Shown in pieces: positions 30,945 to 39,305 of a DNA stretch of 64,000 bases. The stretch lies in the IMG/VR virus record IMGVR_UViG_3300029998_000020, positions 1 to 64,000 of that record. One strand, given 5' to 3'. Every line of letters starts with the position of its first letter. Within the stretch, counting starts at the first letter, position 1. Under the pieces are notes generated by a model. That model worked only from the letters and a program-made list of their open reading frames with translations. It was not told where the DNA came from and did not search any database. Made by a program: the position numbers and the translations under genes. This DNA is from a virus.

Positions 30945-31581
30945 TACAATTTATTTTATTTAATTTTATTTTTCTATTGAATTTTATCAATAGTTCAGTA
31001 TCCTTATATCTTAATATAGACAATTCAAATCCGTTATTATTATAATGATTTTCTAATTTAGATATAAATAATTCAAAATTTTCAGATAGAACTCCATTTT
31101 TTTCAAATATTTTTGGCTTGTTATTTTTATTTTCATATATTCCTCTAATTAGAACCTTATTTATACGTGTTGAAAAATTTATATAATCTTGGTCATTGCA
31201 TAATTTCCAATTTTGATTTAATATTAATTTTTTAATTTTTTTATATTGTTCATCTATGATACCCCAATAGTGATATTCATTTTCACTGTCAGCTCCTTTG
31301 TTATAGCTACTTATAAATATTACATATGGAGTATCTTTATATAAAGTTTTGAATAATTCATATTTAGATTTGCAATCTAAATCAAACACTGGATAAATAA
31401 CATTTTTAAATTTTGACTCAATTAAAACTTCACAATATCTATCAATATTAATCATAGTTCTGAAGTATTTCATTATACTACCAATAGATTTATATTTTAG
31501 TTTTGATGTTGTATCATAACTTCCATAATGTGTTGTTTGATGTAGATATATTAATTCATTTTTATTTTTAAATAAAATCAT
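30922..31581 (-). CDS. Possible archaeo-eukaryotic primase-like protein, 219 aa
   Basis: Contains VIYPVFDLDCKSKYELF (hhhDhD), SENEYHYWGI (sxH-like) and NDQDYINFSTRINKVLIRG, in the order of the catalytic motifs of AEP/PrimPol-like proteins, but each is degenerate and the protein is short. It ends RKIKLNKINCSEEESEI, a basic tail plus acidic extension. The primase link is a tentative motif reading. Confidence 0.4.
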   Translation of the reverse strand: MILFKNKNELIYLHQTTHYGSYDTTSKLKYKSIGSIMKYFRTMINIDRYCEVLIESKFKNVIYPVFDLDCKSKYELFKTLYKDTPYVIFISSYNKGADSENEYHYWGIIDEQYKKIKKLILNQNWKLCNDQDYINFSTRINKVLIRGIYENKNNKPKIFEKNGVLSENFELFISKLENHYNNNGFELSILRYKDTELLIKFNRKIKLNKINCSEEESEI

Positions 31582-31593
31582 ATTATTTTTTAA

Positions 31594-31812
31594 TTATTTA
31601 TACTGATGATTTCTGTTATGTTTCCAAGTTTTATACATTCTTATTTGGTACATTAACAATTGTTTCTTTTTATATTTCCTTGTTAATCTTGAGCATTCTG
31701 GATAAAAGTGTAAACCCTCATCCCAATAAGGATCAGTATTATCGTTAGTTATAATATTGTAGGTTTTGTTGTCAGTTACTACTTCTGATTTCGGACATTT
31801 TATTCTTTTCAT
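31594..31812 (-). CDS. Conserved small phage protein, 72 aa
   Basis: Begins MKRIKCPKSEVVTDNKTYNI and ends with the basic MYKTWKHNRNHQYK. A similar YRTWKHNRKTQ ending occurs in a small family I know from other large phages. Function unknown. First gene after the promoter at 32001-32031. Confidence 0.7.
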   Translation of the reverse strand: MKRIKCPKSEVVTDNKTYNIITNDNTDPYWDEGLHFYPECSRLTRKYKKKQLLMYQIRMYKTWKHNRNHQYK

Positions 31813-32000
31813 TTCTATTTGATTATTTTTTAATAATCTAATAGTTATCTAATTTTTTCTTCATTTTGTATATTATGTCATCTTTAAATTTTATATATAT
31901 GTTTTTTAATTAAATGTTTTTTAAAAATATAAAACTTTTTTTATTTATATGATATAAGTGATATAATTTTAAATTGATTCTATACTCAAATAGATTTTTA

Positions 32001-32031
32001 CAAAGATAACAAAAATATTCAATAAAACAAT
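32001..32031 (-). promoter_or_regulatory. Bacteroidota-type promoter
   Basis: On the minus strand: ATTG (32028-32031), 19-nt spacer, TATCTTTG (32001-32008). It would drive the leftward operon from 31812; the ~190-nt leader between has no ORF I can support. Confidence 0.6.
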
Positions 32032-32037
32032 TTTTAT

Positions 32038-32328
32038 ATGGTAAATAATAAAGTTGAAAGACTTTTAGCAGGAGAAACAATTATTAGTAAAGAACCTGGT
32101 AACTCAATGCTTCCATTAATTAAATCAAAACAACCTGTAACATTAGAACCAGCAACTTGGGAATCAGTTGAAGTAGGTGATATAGTTTATGCTAAATATC
32201 ACGGAAAATTATACACTCACATAGTAAAATCAAAAAATTCAGAACAAGGAGTTCAAATTGGAAACAATAAAGGACATATCAATGGATGGACAAAGAATGT
32301 CTATGGAAAAGTCATAAATATATCATAA
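32038..32328 (+). CDS. S24/S26-like serine peptidase domain, 96 aa
   Basis: EPGNSMLPLIKSKQ (catalytic Ser23 in the GxSMxP motif), VEVGDIVYAKYHGKLYTHIV (with candidate dyad Lys53 or Lys57) and INGWTKNVYGKV are features of the LexA/UmuD/signal-peptidase fold. No DNA-binding domain and no membrane anchor. Could self-process or clip a repressor; stand-alone copies are seen in other phages. First gene of the plus-strand operon to 35218. Confidence 0.7.
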   Translation: MVNNKVERLLAGETIISKEPGNSMLPLIKSKQPVTLEPATWESVEVGDIVYAKYHGKLYTHIVKSKNSEQGVQIGNNKGHINGWTKNVYGKVINIS

Positions 32329-32347
32329 AAAATAAATAACAAAATAT

Positions 32348-32536
32348 ATGAGAGCTACATGCAAGCTAGATTACGGACAGTTTGAAAACAACAAAACCTA
32401 CAATTATTCATACACTAAAGACAACAAATACCACGTCGATGGACAATATGGAAAAACAGAATTCAATAAAAGACAATTTGGTGCACTATTCACATCAGAA
32501 AAAATAAAAAACCCAAACAAATCATTTAATTTTTAA
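32348..32536 (+). CDS. Hypothetical protein, 62 aa
   Basis: Begins MRATCKLDYGQFENNKTYNY; Tyr/Lys-rich beta-like protein ending NPNKSFNF. No recognised family. Confidence 0.55.
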   Translation: MRATCKLDYGQFENNKTYNYSYTKDNKYHVDGQYGKTEFNKRQFGALFTSEKIKNPNKSFNF

Positions 32537-32546
32537 TATCTAAGAA

Positions 32547-32804
32547 ATGAAATATCATGTCGGTGATAACGTTGTGTTCATAAATAATTCCAAAAATGCT
32601 TACGATTGGAACATAACTGAGTATAAAATCTATAAAATTTATGGATATTCAATTCATAAATCTCAAATTGTATATTCTGTCAAATTTGGAACAACTATTC
32701 AAAGTTGGTACAGTGAATGTGACTTCATGTCATTAAAAGAATATAGAAAATTGAAAATAGAAAAAATAAATAAACTAAAAAATGGGTATATTGGAGATAG
32801 ATAG
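32547..32804 (+). CDS. Small SH3-like phage protein with basic tail, 85 aa
   Basis: MKYHVGDNVVFINNSKNAYD and TEYKIYKIYGYSI match the KxGDxV family, and DFMSLKEYRKLKIEKINKLK parallels the ends of 25155-25388 and 28845-29183. Unlike those it is on the plus strand. The end overlaps the TGA-interrupted ORF. Confidence 0.75.
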   Translation: MKYHVGDNVVFINNSKNAYDWNITEYKIYKIYGYSIHKSQIVYSVKFGTTIQSWYSECDFMSLKEYRKLKIEKINKLKNGYIGDR

Positions 32805-33003
32805 TGAATATATACAGAAAGAAGAATTGACTACATTAGGATTAGTTTGTCACTGAGTAAAGACAGTCAATAATAAATTTTATTATCACATTATGAATAT
32901 TGGTGATAGTAAAAAAATAGACATTTATGTTACACAGCAAGAACTTAATAATATTGAAGAATATATGAAAAATTATTATAAAGAAATTAGATTAAAAAAT
33001 TAA
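32782..33003 (+). CDS. Hypothetical protein interrupted by in-frame TGA
   Basis: From ATG 32782: MGILEIDSEYIQKEELTTLG, LVCH, TGA at 32854-32856, then 48 codons in the same frame: VKTVNNKFYYHIMNIGDSKK ... NYYKEIRLKN, ending TAA 33001-33003. The part after the TGA is clearly coding-like. Second case in this window in which a Trp codon at the stop would give a natural protein (VCHWVKTV). Unknown function. Confidence 0.55.
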
Positions 33004-33013
33004 AAAAATTAAA

Positions 33014-33331
33014 ATGAAAAAAATTAAAAAAATAATAATTTTTTTAAATAAGTCATTTAATCCATATTATGAATTAAATAAACAGGCAAAAACAATTGAA
33101 AATATATATGAAAAACTTATATCAAGTCAATTAGATAGTAGACTGAATGAACTTGAAAGACTTAGAAATATGAGTGAAGAAGATATAAAAAATGAGAAAG
33201 AAAAAATCTTAAATATAGAGGCAACTAAAATATTAACTCAGTTAGAATGTAATCCAGAATTATATAGAGTATTTAATAATATATTAAGAATAAATAAATT
33301 TAAAAAAATAGAAGATAGTAAAAATGAGTAA
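33014..33331 (+). CDS. Hypothetical coiled-coil protein, 105 aa
   Basis: Begins MKKIKKIIIFLNKSFNPYYE; helical and highly charged (RLRNMSEEDIKNEKEKILNI), ending NKFKKIEDSKNE. Overlaps the next gene's start. Confidence 0.6.
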   Translation: MKKIKKIIIFLNKSFNPYYELNKQAKTIENIYEKLISSQLDSRLNELERLRNMSEEDIKNEKEKILNIEATKILTQLECNPELYRVFNNILRINKFKKIEDSKNE

Positions 33332-33908
33332 TTTAATAGAACATGCAAAAAAAGAATTTATAGCATTAGGATATAAACCAGTTGATGAATGTGAAGAAGG
33401 ACCAAATAGATGGGTACAAGAAAATGTATTGGAATTACTTGAGATGTTTTCTAAACAAGGACATTCAGGATTTTCAGCAAAAATTGTTATTGACTATTTT
33501 AAAAAATTAGCAAATTTTAAACCAATTGCGCCAATTATGTGTACTGATGATGAATGGATCGATGTTTCTATATATAATAATGATGTGACTTATCAAAATA
33601 CTCGTTGTTCTGCTGTTTTTAAAAATTCAATAAATGACTCACCATATTATTTGGATGCAATAGTTTTTGTTGAAGATGGAAATTCATCTTATACTGGAGG
33701 TGCTTTTAATAAGAAGCATGAACGTATCACAAGTAGTCAAGAAATAAAAATTCCGTTTATTCCAAAATCTTTTTATGTCGATGTTGTAGATATTGATGGA
33801 GAACATCACATTAAAGATGAATCTCAATTAAAGGAAATTTGGGAATATTATGAGCATCAAGAAACAAAATCATTTATTAGATTACAAAAATTAAAAGCAT
33901 TAAAATGA
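33324..33908 (+). CDS. Conserved phage protein, 194 aa
   Basis: MSNLIEHAKKEFIALGYKPV, RWVQENVLELLEMFSKQGHS, GFSAKIVIDYFKKLANFKPI and a Trp/Cys-containing middle (QNTRCSAVFK) mark a family I recognise from many tailed phages, function unknown. The phage-family body here carries an added short tail SFIRLQKLKALK overlapping the next ATG. Confidence 0.8.
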   Translation: MSNLIEHAKKEFIALGYKPVDECEEGPNRWVQENVLELLEMFSKQGHSGFSAKIVIDYFKKLANFKPIAPIMCTDDEWIDVSIYNNDVTYQNTRCSAVFKNSINDSPYYLDAIVFVEDGNSSYTGGAFNKKHERITSSQEIKIPFIPKSFYVDVVDIDGEHHIKDESQLKEIWEYYEHQETKSFIRLQKLKALK

Positions 33909-34123
33909 AAATAACAATAGATGAATCACAATTTGATGTCAAATGGGATTTTGGAGATTTACCAGATAATCCCAGTAAAAGTTTGACTATTGATATGTTA
34001 AATAGGTGGCAAGAATTTATAAATTATGACAAAATAAATGAAGCAAGAAAAGAAGCAAGAAAATTAAGAATTGATAAATTAAATGAAATAATTTCAAAAT
34101 CAAATGACAATACAGAATTATAA
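33905..34123 (+). CDS. Small protein with basic tail, 72 aa
   Basis: Begins MKITIDESQFDVKWDFGDLP; the second half is a basic helix EARKEARKLRIDKLNEIISK, another copy of the tail. Overlaps both neighbours. Confidence 0.6.
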   Translation: MKITIDESQFDVKWDFGDLPDNPSKSLTIDMLNRWQEFINYDKINEARKEARKLRIDKLNEIISKSNDNTEL

Positions 34124-34424
34124 GAAGAAATATTTAATATGTAAAGATGACTTTTATAAAAATATATATGCTGGCGATACAGTTGAATTGTATTGTCCAA
34201 CGGAAATATCAACTACATGGAATTCAATAGTTTATTGGAATATGTTAGATGGTGCTTTTATTCATTCTCATCAGGTTGGTAAACTGTTGTATGGAGAAAA
34301 TAGTATGACTAAATTATCTTCAATGATTAATCAACAAGAATTGAATATTTGTGATGTTGGAAGTGATATTCCAATCAAATATAAGGGATATTGTAAAAAA
34401 ATTAAATCTTTTTATCAAGAATAA
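34104..34424 (+). CDS. Hypothetical protein, 106 aa
   Basis: Begins MTIQNYKKKYLICKDDFYKN, with AGDTVELYCP resembling a beta-barrel GD motif. No tail motif. Ends about 50 nt before the methyltransferase. Confidence 0.55.
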   Translation: MTIQNYKKKYLICKDDFYKNIYAGDTVELYCPTEISTTWNSIVYWNMLDGAFIHSHQVGKLLYGENSMTKLSSMINQQELNICDVGSDIPIKYKGYCKKIKSFYQE

Positions 34425-34474
34425 CATATAAAATAATATAAAATAATAGAATAATATAAAATAATAGAATAAGA

Positions 34475-35218
34475 ATGTTAAATATAAATGAAATTTATTT
34501 AGGAGATTGCCTTGATGTTATGAAAGACATTGATGACAAATCTGTTGATATGATATTAGCGGATTTACCTTATGGTACAACAAAATGTAAATGGGATTCT
34601 CAGATTGATTTAGATAAATTATGGGTTCAATATAATAGAATAATTAAAGATCATGGAGTAATTGTATTGTTTTCTCAAACTCCTTTTGATAAAGTTCTTG
34701 GAAGTAGTAATTTAAAAATGTTAAGATATGAATGGATATGGGAAAAATCTCAATCAACTGGACATCTAAACGCAAAAAAAATGCCAATGAAGTCTCATGA
34801 AAATTTGCTAGTATTTTATAAAAAGTTACCAACATTTAATCCTCAAAAAACATTTAATCATAAAAGAAAAATTTCTACAGCTTTTCACAAAAGAAATACA
34901 AATACAGGAGAAATATATGGTAAATGTGATGTATTTTCTGATTATGATTCAACAGAAAGATATCCTAGAAGTATTCAGTTGTTTCCTAGTGATAAACAAA
35001 AATTAAATCTACATAGCACACAGAAACCTTTGTCCTTATGTGAATATTTGATAAAAACTTACACGAACGAAAATGATTTAGTTCTTGATAATGTTTGTGG
35101 AAGTGGAACCACTGGGGTAGCTTGCTCAAAATTAAATAGAAATTTTATCATGATAGAAAAAGATTTGACTTTTTTTAATACCTCTACAGAAAGATTAAAA
35201 AAATTTCCTTTGGAATAA
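34475..35218 (+). CDS. DNA adenine/cytosine-N4 methyltransferase, 247 aa
   Basis: Beta-type amino-methyltransferase: motif IV DLPYG (about residues 30-34) precedes the SAM-binding motif LDNVCGSGTTGVAC (about 207-220), with LHSTQKPLSLCEYLI between. It transfers a methyl group from SAM to adenine-N6 or cytosine-N4. No restriction gene is adjacent, so it is an orphan enzyme, probably protecting phage DNA from host restriction. The run of short ATAATATAAA repeats upstream (34430-34470) separates it from the preceding gene. Confidence 0.9.
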   Translation: MLNINEIYLGDCLDVMKDIDDKSVDMILADLPYGTTKCKWDSQIDLDKLWVQYNRIIKDHGVIVLFSQTPFDKVLGSSNLKMLRYEWIWEKSQSTGHLNAKKMPMKSHENLLVFYKKLPTFNPQKTFNHKRKISTAFHKRNTNTGEIYGKCDVFSDYDSTERYPRSIQLFPSDKQKLNLHSTQKPLSLCEYLIKTYTNENDLVLDNVCGSGTTGVACSKLNRNFIMIEKDLTFFNTSTERLKKFPLE

Positions 35219-35248
35219 AAAAAGCTTCATTAAAAATGAAGCTTTTTT
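35217..35248. terminator. Bidirectional terminator
   Basis: AAAAAAAGCTTCATT-AAA-AATGAAGCTTTTTT between the convergent methyltransferase and the gene at 35253-35630. Confidence 0.85.
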
Positions 35249-35252
35249 GTTT

Positions 35253-35630
35253 TTAATTTATAGTTGGATCAGTAGTACCAGGATCTCCAGTAGAATTAGT
35301 TTTAGTTGTTATGATGTCTGTTTTATTATCATTGGAATCAATTGCACTAATATTTGTTGTATTTGTTTGAGTTTTCTCTTTTTGAATTTGAAAAAGAATA
35401 AATCCAGCCAGTGTAAATTGTATACCAGCCCAAATTGCGAAATCTCCAGCAGAGATTTTACTAATATTCACAATTAAAAAATAAATCATACCCCATTGTC
35501 CTATAACAAATGCGAAAAATTCTTCAATTCTTTTTCTAGAAAAAAATGAACTTTTATCTGAGAATGTTTTTAACAATTCAGTAATGAATTTTTTTATATT
35601 TGTCCAGCCAAAAAAATAATTCTTTCTCAT
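35253..35630 (-). CDS. Small membrane protein, holin-like, 125 aa
   Basis: Two hydrophobic helices (about 40-57 FFAFVIGQWGMIYFLIV and 64-82 FAIWAGIQFTLAGFILF) with a short linker, a basic N-terminus and a polar, Thr/Asn-rich C-tail (STGDPGTTDPTIN). The layout fits a phage holin, which is inference. Confidence 0.55.
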   Translation of the reverse strand: MRKNYFFGWTNIKKFITELLKTFSDKSSFFSRKRIEEFFAFVIGQWGMIYFLIVNISKISAGDFAIWAGIQFTLAGFILFQIQKEKTQTNTTNISAIDSNDNKTDIITTKTNSTGDPGTTDPTIN

Positions 35631-35633
35631 AAT

Positions 35634-36176
35634 TTATTTACCTTGTCTTTTTAAAATAGCTTTTTGTAAGCCTTCTGGTAATTTTTTTTGAGATGCGGAC
35701 AATCCTTTTTTGTCTTCTTCATCATCTTCATCATCATCATCATCATCATCTTTTTTAGATTTGCTCATTGGTTTTTTCTTTTCATCTTTATCTTTCTTAT
35801 CATCATCTTTCATCTTTTTTACAACTTTGCCTTTCTTTTCACTCTTTTCATCATCGTCATCATCGTCTTCATCTTTGATGTTTTTGAATTCTTTAAGAAT
35901 ATCTTTTGCTACATCAGTACGTTTAGTTGGTCCTGATTTTTTAAACAAGTCTTTTTCAGAAAAATCATTAAGACAACAAAGATTGTTTAATTTACCATAT
36001 GAGTTTTCTTCTTTGCTCTTTGATTTTTCTGTGATGTTTTTTCCGCCAGATTCTTCTTTGTTTTCAAAAATATCTTTTGCAACTTCAGTTCTTTTCGTAA
36101 CTTTTGCGTTTTTGAATACTTCTTTTTCTGAAAAATTATCCATGCTAAGTAGATTATTTAATTTAGTATCTTTCAT
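35634..36176 (-). CDS. Acidic prohead-core-like protein with duplicated module, 180 aa
   Basis: Two copies of a ~35-residue module: LNNLLSMDNFSEKEVFKN ... VTKRTEVAKDIFE (about 5-40) and LNNLCCLNDFSEKDLFKK ... PTKRTDVAKDILKEF (about 63-98). Long Asp/Lys-rich stretches follow (DDDDDDDE repeats), and the end KKLPEGLQKAILKRQGK. Acidic low-complexity plus the LPxxLQKAI ending is typical of prohead core/scaffold components of T4-like phages. TKRTDVAKD recurs in the product of 46644-47318. Confidence 0.65.
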   Translation of the reverse strand: MKDTKLNNLLSMDNFSEKEVFKNAKVTKRTEVAKDIFENKEESGGKNITEKSKSKEENSYGKLNNLCCLNDFSEKDLFKKSGPTKRTDVAKDILKEFKNIKDEDDDDDDEKSEKKGKVVKKMKDDDKKDKDEKKKPMSKSKKDDDDDDDEDDEEDKKGLSASQKKLPEGLQKAILKRQGK

Positions 36177-36209
36177 GTGTTTTTATTTTATTTTTATATT
36201 GTATATATA

Positions 36210-36476
36210 TTATTTTTTATTTACTTTTTCTTCACCGCAAATGTCAATTTTTATTTTATCTAAATCTTTCGTTGCACCTTTTCCTTTAGTCCAATATTTG
36301 TTTATATTATCAAAAAATTCACTTTTCTTTTCATCTGATAATTTTGCAGGAGATTTAACATCATAGCAATCAAGTATAAATTTAAAATATTCTCTATACT
36401 CTATTTGTAAATCTGATAATTTTTCATTTAAAGATAAACTTTCATTATATTGTTTAAAATCTTTGATTTTATTCAT
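36210..36476 (-). CDS. Putative virion/prohead protein, 88 aa
   Basis: Leader MNKIKDFKQYNESLSLNEKL followed by YDVKSPAKLSDEKKSEFFDN and YWTKGKGA; the SPAxLSDEKKxEFFxxV pattern occurs in head-associated proteins of T4-like phages. Late-promoter motif at 36496-36507. Confidence 0.6.
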   Translation of the reverse strand: MNKIKDFKQYNESLSLNEKLSDLQIEYREYFKFILDCYDVKSPAKLSDEKKSEFFDNINKYWTKGKGATKDLDKIKIDICGEEKVNKK

Positions 36477-36495
36477 GCGTATATTTTCTTTTTTT

Positions 36496-36507
36496 GTATA
36501 TATTAAA
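36496..36507 (-). promoter_or_regulatory. Putative late promoter
   Basis: Minus strand TTTAATATATAC, 20-31 nt upstream of the ATG at 36476. Confidence 0.5.
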
Positions 36508-36522
36508 TAATAAAAATCATTT

Positions 36523-36729
36523 TTATTTTAATGTAAATTGTCTTTTGATTAAATTACCTTTTAACTTAACTATTTTCTTAGATCCATCTTCAAAATATAT
36601 AGTAATCTCAAAATTATCAAATATTAAGCCAAAATCTTGATATTCAATATTATCATATGAATTTGATATAATAATTACATTTTTGTTGTGATAAAAACCT
36701 TTTCTTCCTACATAATATTCTTTAAACAT
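36523..36729 (-). CDS. Hypothetical protein, 68 aa
   Basis: Begins MFKEYYVGRKGFYHNKNVII; beta-rich, ending KLKGNLIKRQFTLK. TTTAATATATAAATG sits directly at its start. Function unknown. Confidence 0.6.
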   Translation of the reverse strand: MFKEYYVGRKGFYHNKNVIIISNSYDNIEYQDFGLIFDNFEITIYFEDGSKKIVKLKGNLIKRQFTLK

Positions 36730-36755
36730 TTATATATTAAATTTTTGATATTTTT

Positions 36756-37244
36756 TCATCTTGGATTAATTCTATTTGCAACCTGCATCATTGAATTGTA
36801 TCTTGCCTTTTCAAACATTTCTAAAGATATATAATCAGAATTTGAGAAATCAATATTTTCATTTAATCTTTGACGTTCCTGAGTTTGTTTTATTTCATTT
36901 AATCTTTCGTCACGAAGTTTTTGCATAACTTCATTTAACTTATTTTCTCTTTCTTCTTGTTTAACTTCATTGATAATCTGTCCATTTACTCTTTTCTCAA
37001 TGTTAAATTCATTAATGTTAAAATCTTGTGAGTATTCTTGTCTTCTTACTTCATTTATATTTTGAGTTTTAAAATTACTATAATTATCGTTATAATTAGT
37101 ATAGTCAGTAGTTTCTTTTAACATTTGAGTGTTGTATGAGTTGTCGTTACCTCGTAATTGCTCATATGCATAATTTGTTGATTCTGATTTTTGTGTATTT
37201 ACTTGTTTAAACAAGTCTAAATACGATTGATCGTAATATTCCAT
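36756..37244 (-). CDS. Asn/Gln/Glu-rich coiled-coil protein, 162 aa
   Basis: Begins MEYYDQSYLDLFKQVNTQKS; repeated NEV/NE-containing charged stretches (KLNEVMQKLRDERLNEIKQT) suggest an extended helix. In the virion gene block with a late motif at 37282-37293; likely structural, unproven. Confidence 0.6.
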   Translation of the reverse strand: MEYYDQSYLDLFKQVNTQKSESTNYAYEQLRGNDNSYNTQMLKETTDYTNYNDNYSNFKTQNINEVRRQEYSQDFNINEFNIEKRVNGQIINEVKQEERENKLNEVMQKLRDERLNEIKQTQERQRLNENIDFSNSDYISLEMFEKARYNSMMQVANRINPR

Positions 37245-37281
37245 TCTATTGTATTGTTTTTGTTATATATTATTATGATGA

Positions 37282-37293
37282 GTATATATTAAT
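37282..37293 (-). promoter_or_regulatory. Putative late promoter
   Basis: Minus strand ATTAATATATAC, 38-49 nt upstream of the ATG at 37244. Confidence 0.5.
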
Positions 37294-37294
37294 A

Positions 37295-38242
37295 TTACAA
37301 GTTAAATTTGGTTATATCTTCATAAAATGGATTTTCCTTTATAAAATCAGCAAATCTCTCATAAAAAAGTTCTCCATTATTCTTTTTTAACATATTATAA
37401 AATTTAGGATATGCACCCAATCTCAATAATTTTGTTGATATGTCAATACCTCCTAATCCAGATTCATAATATAATCTATTGTATATTAAAATAACAAAAT
37501 CATCATACATATATTTTTTAAGTGGAGTCATAAAATCATCTATTATATTAAAATTTTTCTCAATCATTGGTAACATATTTGAAAATGTTTTCATATCTTG
37601 AATTATCACACCATTATCAAATAGAGTTTTAAATATATTTATTACTATATTTTTACTTTTATCACTATAATGTCTTAGTTGATAAGTCAAAGGATATAAA
37701 TAACTTACTTGGTCCTTACCATTTAAATTTACATTGTTTTTTATTAATAATTCTAATATTTTTTTATTTAATATGGATCCTGTGAGAACTGATTGAGAAT
37801 TGATATCTATTTTATTTATATCTACTCCATCGTTAATTATTTTTTGATATAACTCAACATTGAACAACTTCTTTATTGCTAATGTAATTAGTGTTGTTCT
37901 ATTAATTTTGGTTACTTGATTAATATTAGCTCCTAAATCATACAATTTTTTGAATACTTTAAGACTCTTGCAAAAAAATAACACATTCTCGCCTGTAGAT
38001 TTTACTACTTGATTTAAGTCAACTTTAAATTTTAAAATATAATCAATCAAATCTTCATTATTAGATGAAACTACACTCATTAATACGTTTTTACCACTTT
38101 TATCACTATAATTAACTAATCTATTAATTAATGCTGAGTTTTTGTTGTCTTCTGTTTCTAATGATTTTAATATTTCAATTATATCTTCATTAGACATTGA
38201 TATGTTTTCATTTAATAGAAACATGTTATATTTTTTTATCAT
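37295..38242 (-). CDS. Ankyrin-repeat protein, 315 aa
   Basis: Leader MIKKYNMFLLNENISMSNED followed by ankyrin-like repeats (about 50-225): SGKNVLMSVVSSNNEDLIDY, STGENVLFFCKSLKVFKKLY, LGANINQVTKINRTTLITLA and DGVDINKIDINSQSVLTGSI. It ends ITKFNL, a C-terminal KFN[IL] end shared with four nearby proteins. Ankyrin repeats bind proteins; with the virion-type leader it could be a packaged effector. Confidence 0.75.
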   Translation of the reverse strand: MIKKYNMFLLNENISMSNEDIIEILKSLETEDNKNSALINRLVNYSDKSGKNVLMSVVSSNNEDLIDYILKFKVDLNQVVKSTGENVLFFCKSLKVFKKLYDLGANINQVTKINRTTLITLAIKKLFNVELYQKIINDGVDINKIDINSQSVLTGSILNKKILELLIKNNVNLNGKDQVSYLYPLTYQLRHYSDKSKNIVINIFKTLFDNGVIIQDMKTFSNMLPMIEKNFNIIDDFMTPLKKYMYDDFVILIYNRLYYESGLGGIDISTKLLRLGAYPKFYNMLKKNNGELFYERFADFIKENPFYEDITKFNL

Positions 38243-38243
38243 A

Positions 38244-38630
38244 TTATATATTGAATTTATTTGAGTTTTTATAAAATTCTAAGTTTTCTGGATGTTCTAA
38301 AAAAGAAACATTGTTATATCCTATAATTATTCCATAATCGTCTATTAATAATCCACAATTTTTTGCATATTTCTCAGCCTCAATATCATCTTTAATTAAA
38401 ATTGAGTCATCATCTTTTTGTATTTGCCAATAATCTCCATATTTATTTGTATATGGTACATTATATTCATTTGGAATATTCAATCCTGATGCATGTGAAA
38501 TAAGCCAACCTTCTTTTTTCATTATATCATCATAAAGATTACAAAACCATTCAATGAAGGGCTGAAATAAATCTATTGGATATATTTTCTTATTATCTTT
38601 AATATTTTCATATTTTTTGATATATTTCAT
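38244..38630 (-). CDS. Hypothetical protein with KFNI end, 128 aa
   Basis: Begins MKYIKKYENIKDNKKIYPID; contains WLISHASGLNIPNEYNVPYT and ends HPENLEFYKNSNKFNI. The last ten residues match the ends of 39908-40249 and 40251-40580. Function unknown. Confidence 0.65.
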   Translation of the reverse strand: MKYIKKYENIKDNKKIYPIDLFQPFIEWFCNLYDDIMKKEGWLISHASGLNIPNEYNVPYTNKYGDYWQIQKDDDSILIKDDIEAEKYAKNCGLLIDDYGIIIGYNNVSFLEHPENLEFYKNSNKFNI

Positions 38631-38678
38631 TTATAACATATATTTATTTATATATATTAAAAAATTAAAGTTATTTTT

Positions 38679-39305
38679 ATGAGCAAAAGTGAAACACCAA
38701 CAGAGAAAGATTATAGAGAATCATTTCAATCAAATATAGACAAATTAAAAACTGAAATTGAAGATGCACAAGAAGAATTGGATTTTGATCCATCAGAATT
38801 TTTTCCAGTTAATAATAACATAGATTTAAATTTCAAAATTGAAATGCATGATTATGAAAAAGATTTGGAAGTAATAAGAGAAGAATCTAAAGAAACACTT
38901 GAATGCATAGCAAATTTATATTTATCAGAAGATATTATGTTAAATAAAAATATAAATAACATAATAAAAAATGATGCACTTGCAATTTCTGATTTAAAAT
39001 TTTCAATTTCATGTTCAAAAAGAGGATTAATAAATCTGATGAAGCAAATAGATAATGGCAGTTCAGACGCTGATTTATTTCAGGCTGTTTCTATGTTTCA
39101 AAGAGAAATGAAAGATTGTATTGAAACTTTATATAAATTACAAAAAAGTATGAAAGAATTTTTTAAAGATTTAAAAGAAGAATTAAAGGAAATAAACATA
39201 GGTGATAGTGAAGTAGAAATACACGATAAGTATAAAGATATGAGAATTTCAGATAGAGATATTAACAAATCAATTGATATTATATTAGCATCTAAAAAGA
39301 AATAA
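38679..39305 (+). CDS. Coiled-coil protein, 208 aa
   Basis: Begins MSKSETPTEKDYRESFQSNI; predicted helical throughout with heptads (IDKLKTEIEDAQEELDF, LQKSMKEFFKDLKEELKEIN). The only plus-strand gene between 35.3 and 43.6 kb. Small-terminase-like composition, but no defining motif, so unassigned. Confidence 0.65.
   Translation: MSKSETPTEKDYRESFQSNIDKLKTEIEDAQEELDFDPSEFFPVNNNIDLNFKIEMHDYEKDLEVIREESKETLECIANLYLSEDIMLNKNINNIIKNDALAISDLKFSISCSKRGLINLMKQIDNGSSDADLFQAVSMFQREMKDCIETLYKLQKSMKEFFKDLKEELKEINIGDSEVEIHDKYKDMRISDRDINKSIDIILASKKK

Noticed and set aside
34430-34474. Short ATAATATAAA repeats before the methyltransferase as a CRISPR-like or origin repeat
   Set aside because: Only a few degenerate units of about 15 nt with no spacers; likely slippage in AT-rich DNA.
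35688-36366. Plus-strand Ser- or Phe-rich ORFs
   Set aside because: Antisense of the Asp/Lys-rich prohead-like gene at 35634-36176; poly-Ser and poly-Phe runs are the mirror of GAT/AAA repeats.
38679-39305. Small terminase subunit
   Set aside because: Helical composition fits but no defining motif or neighbouring large terminase is present, so left unassigned.
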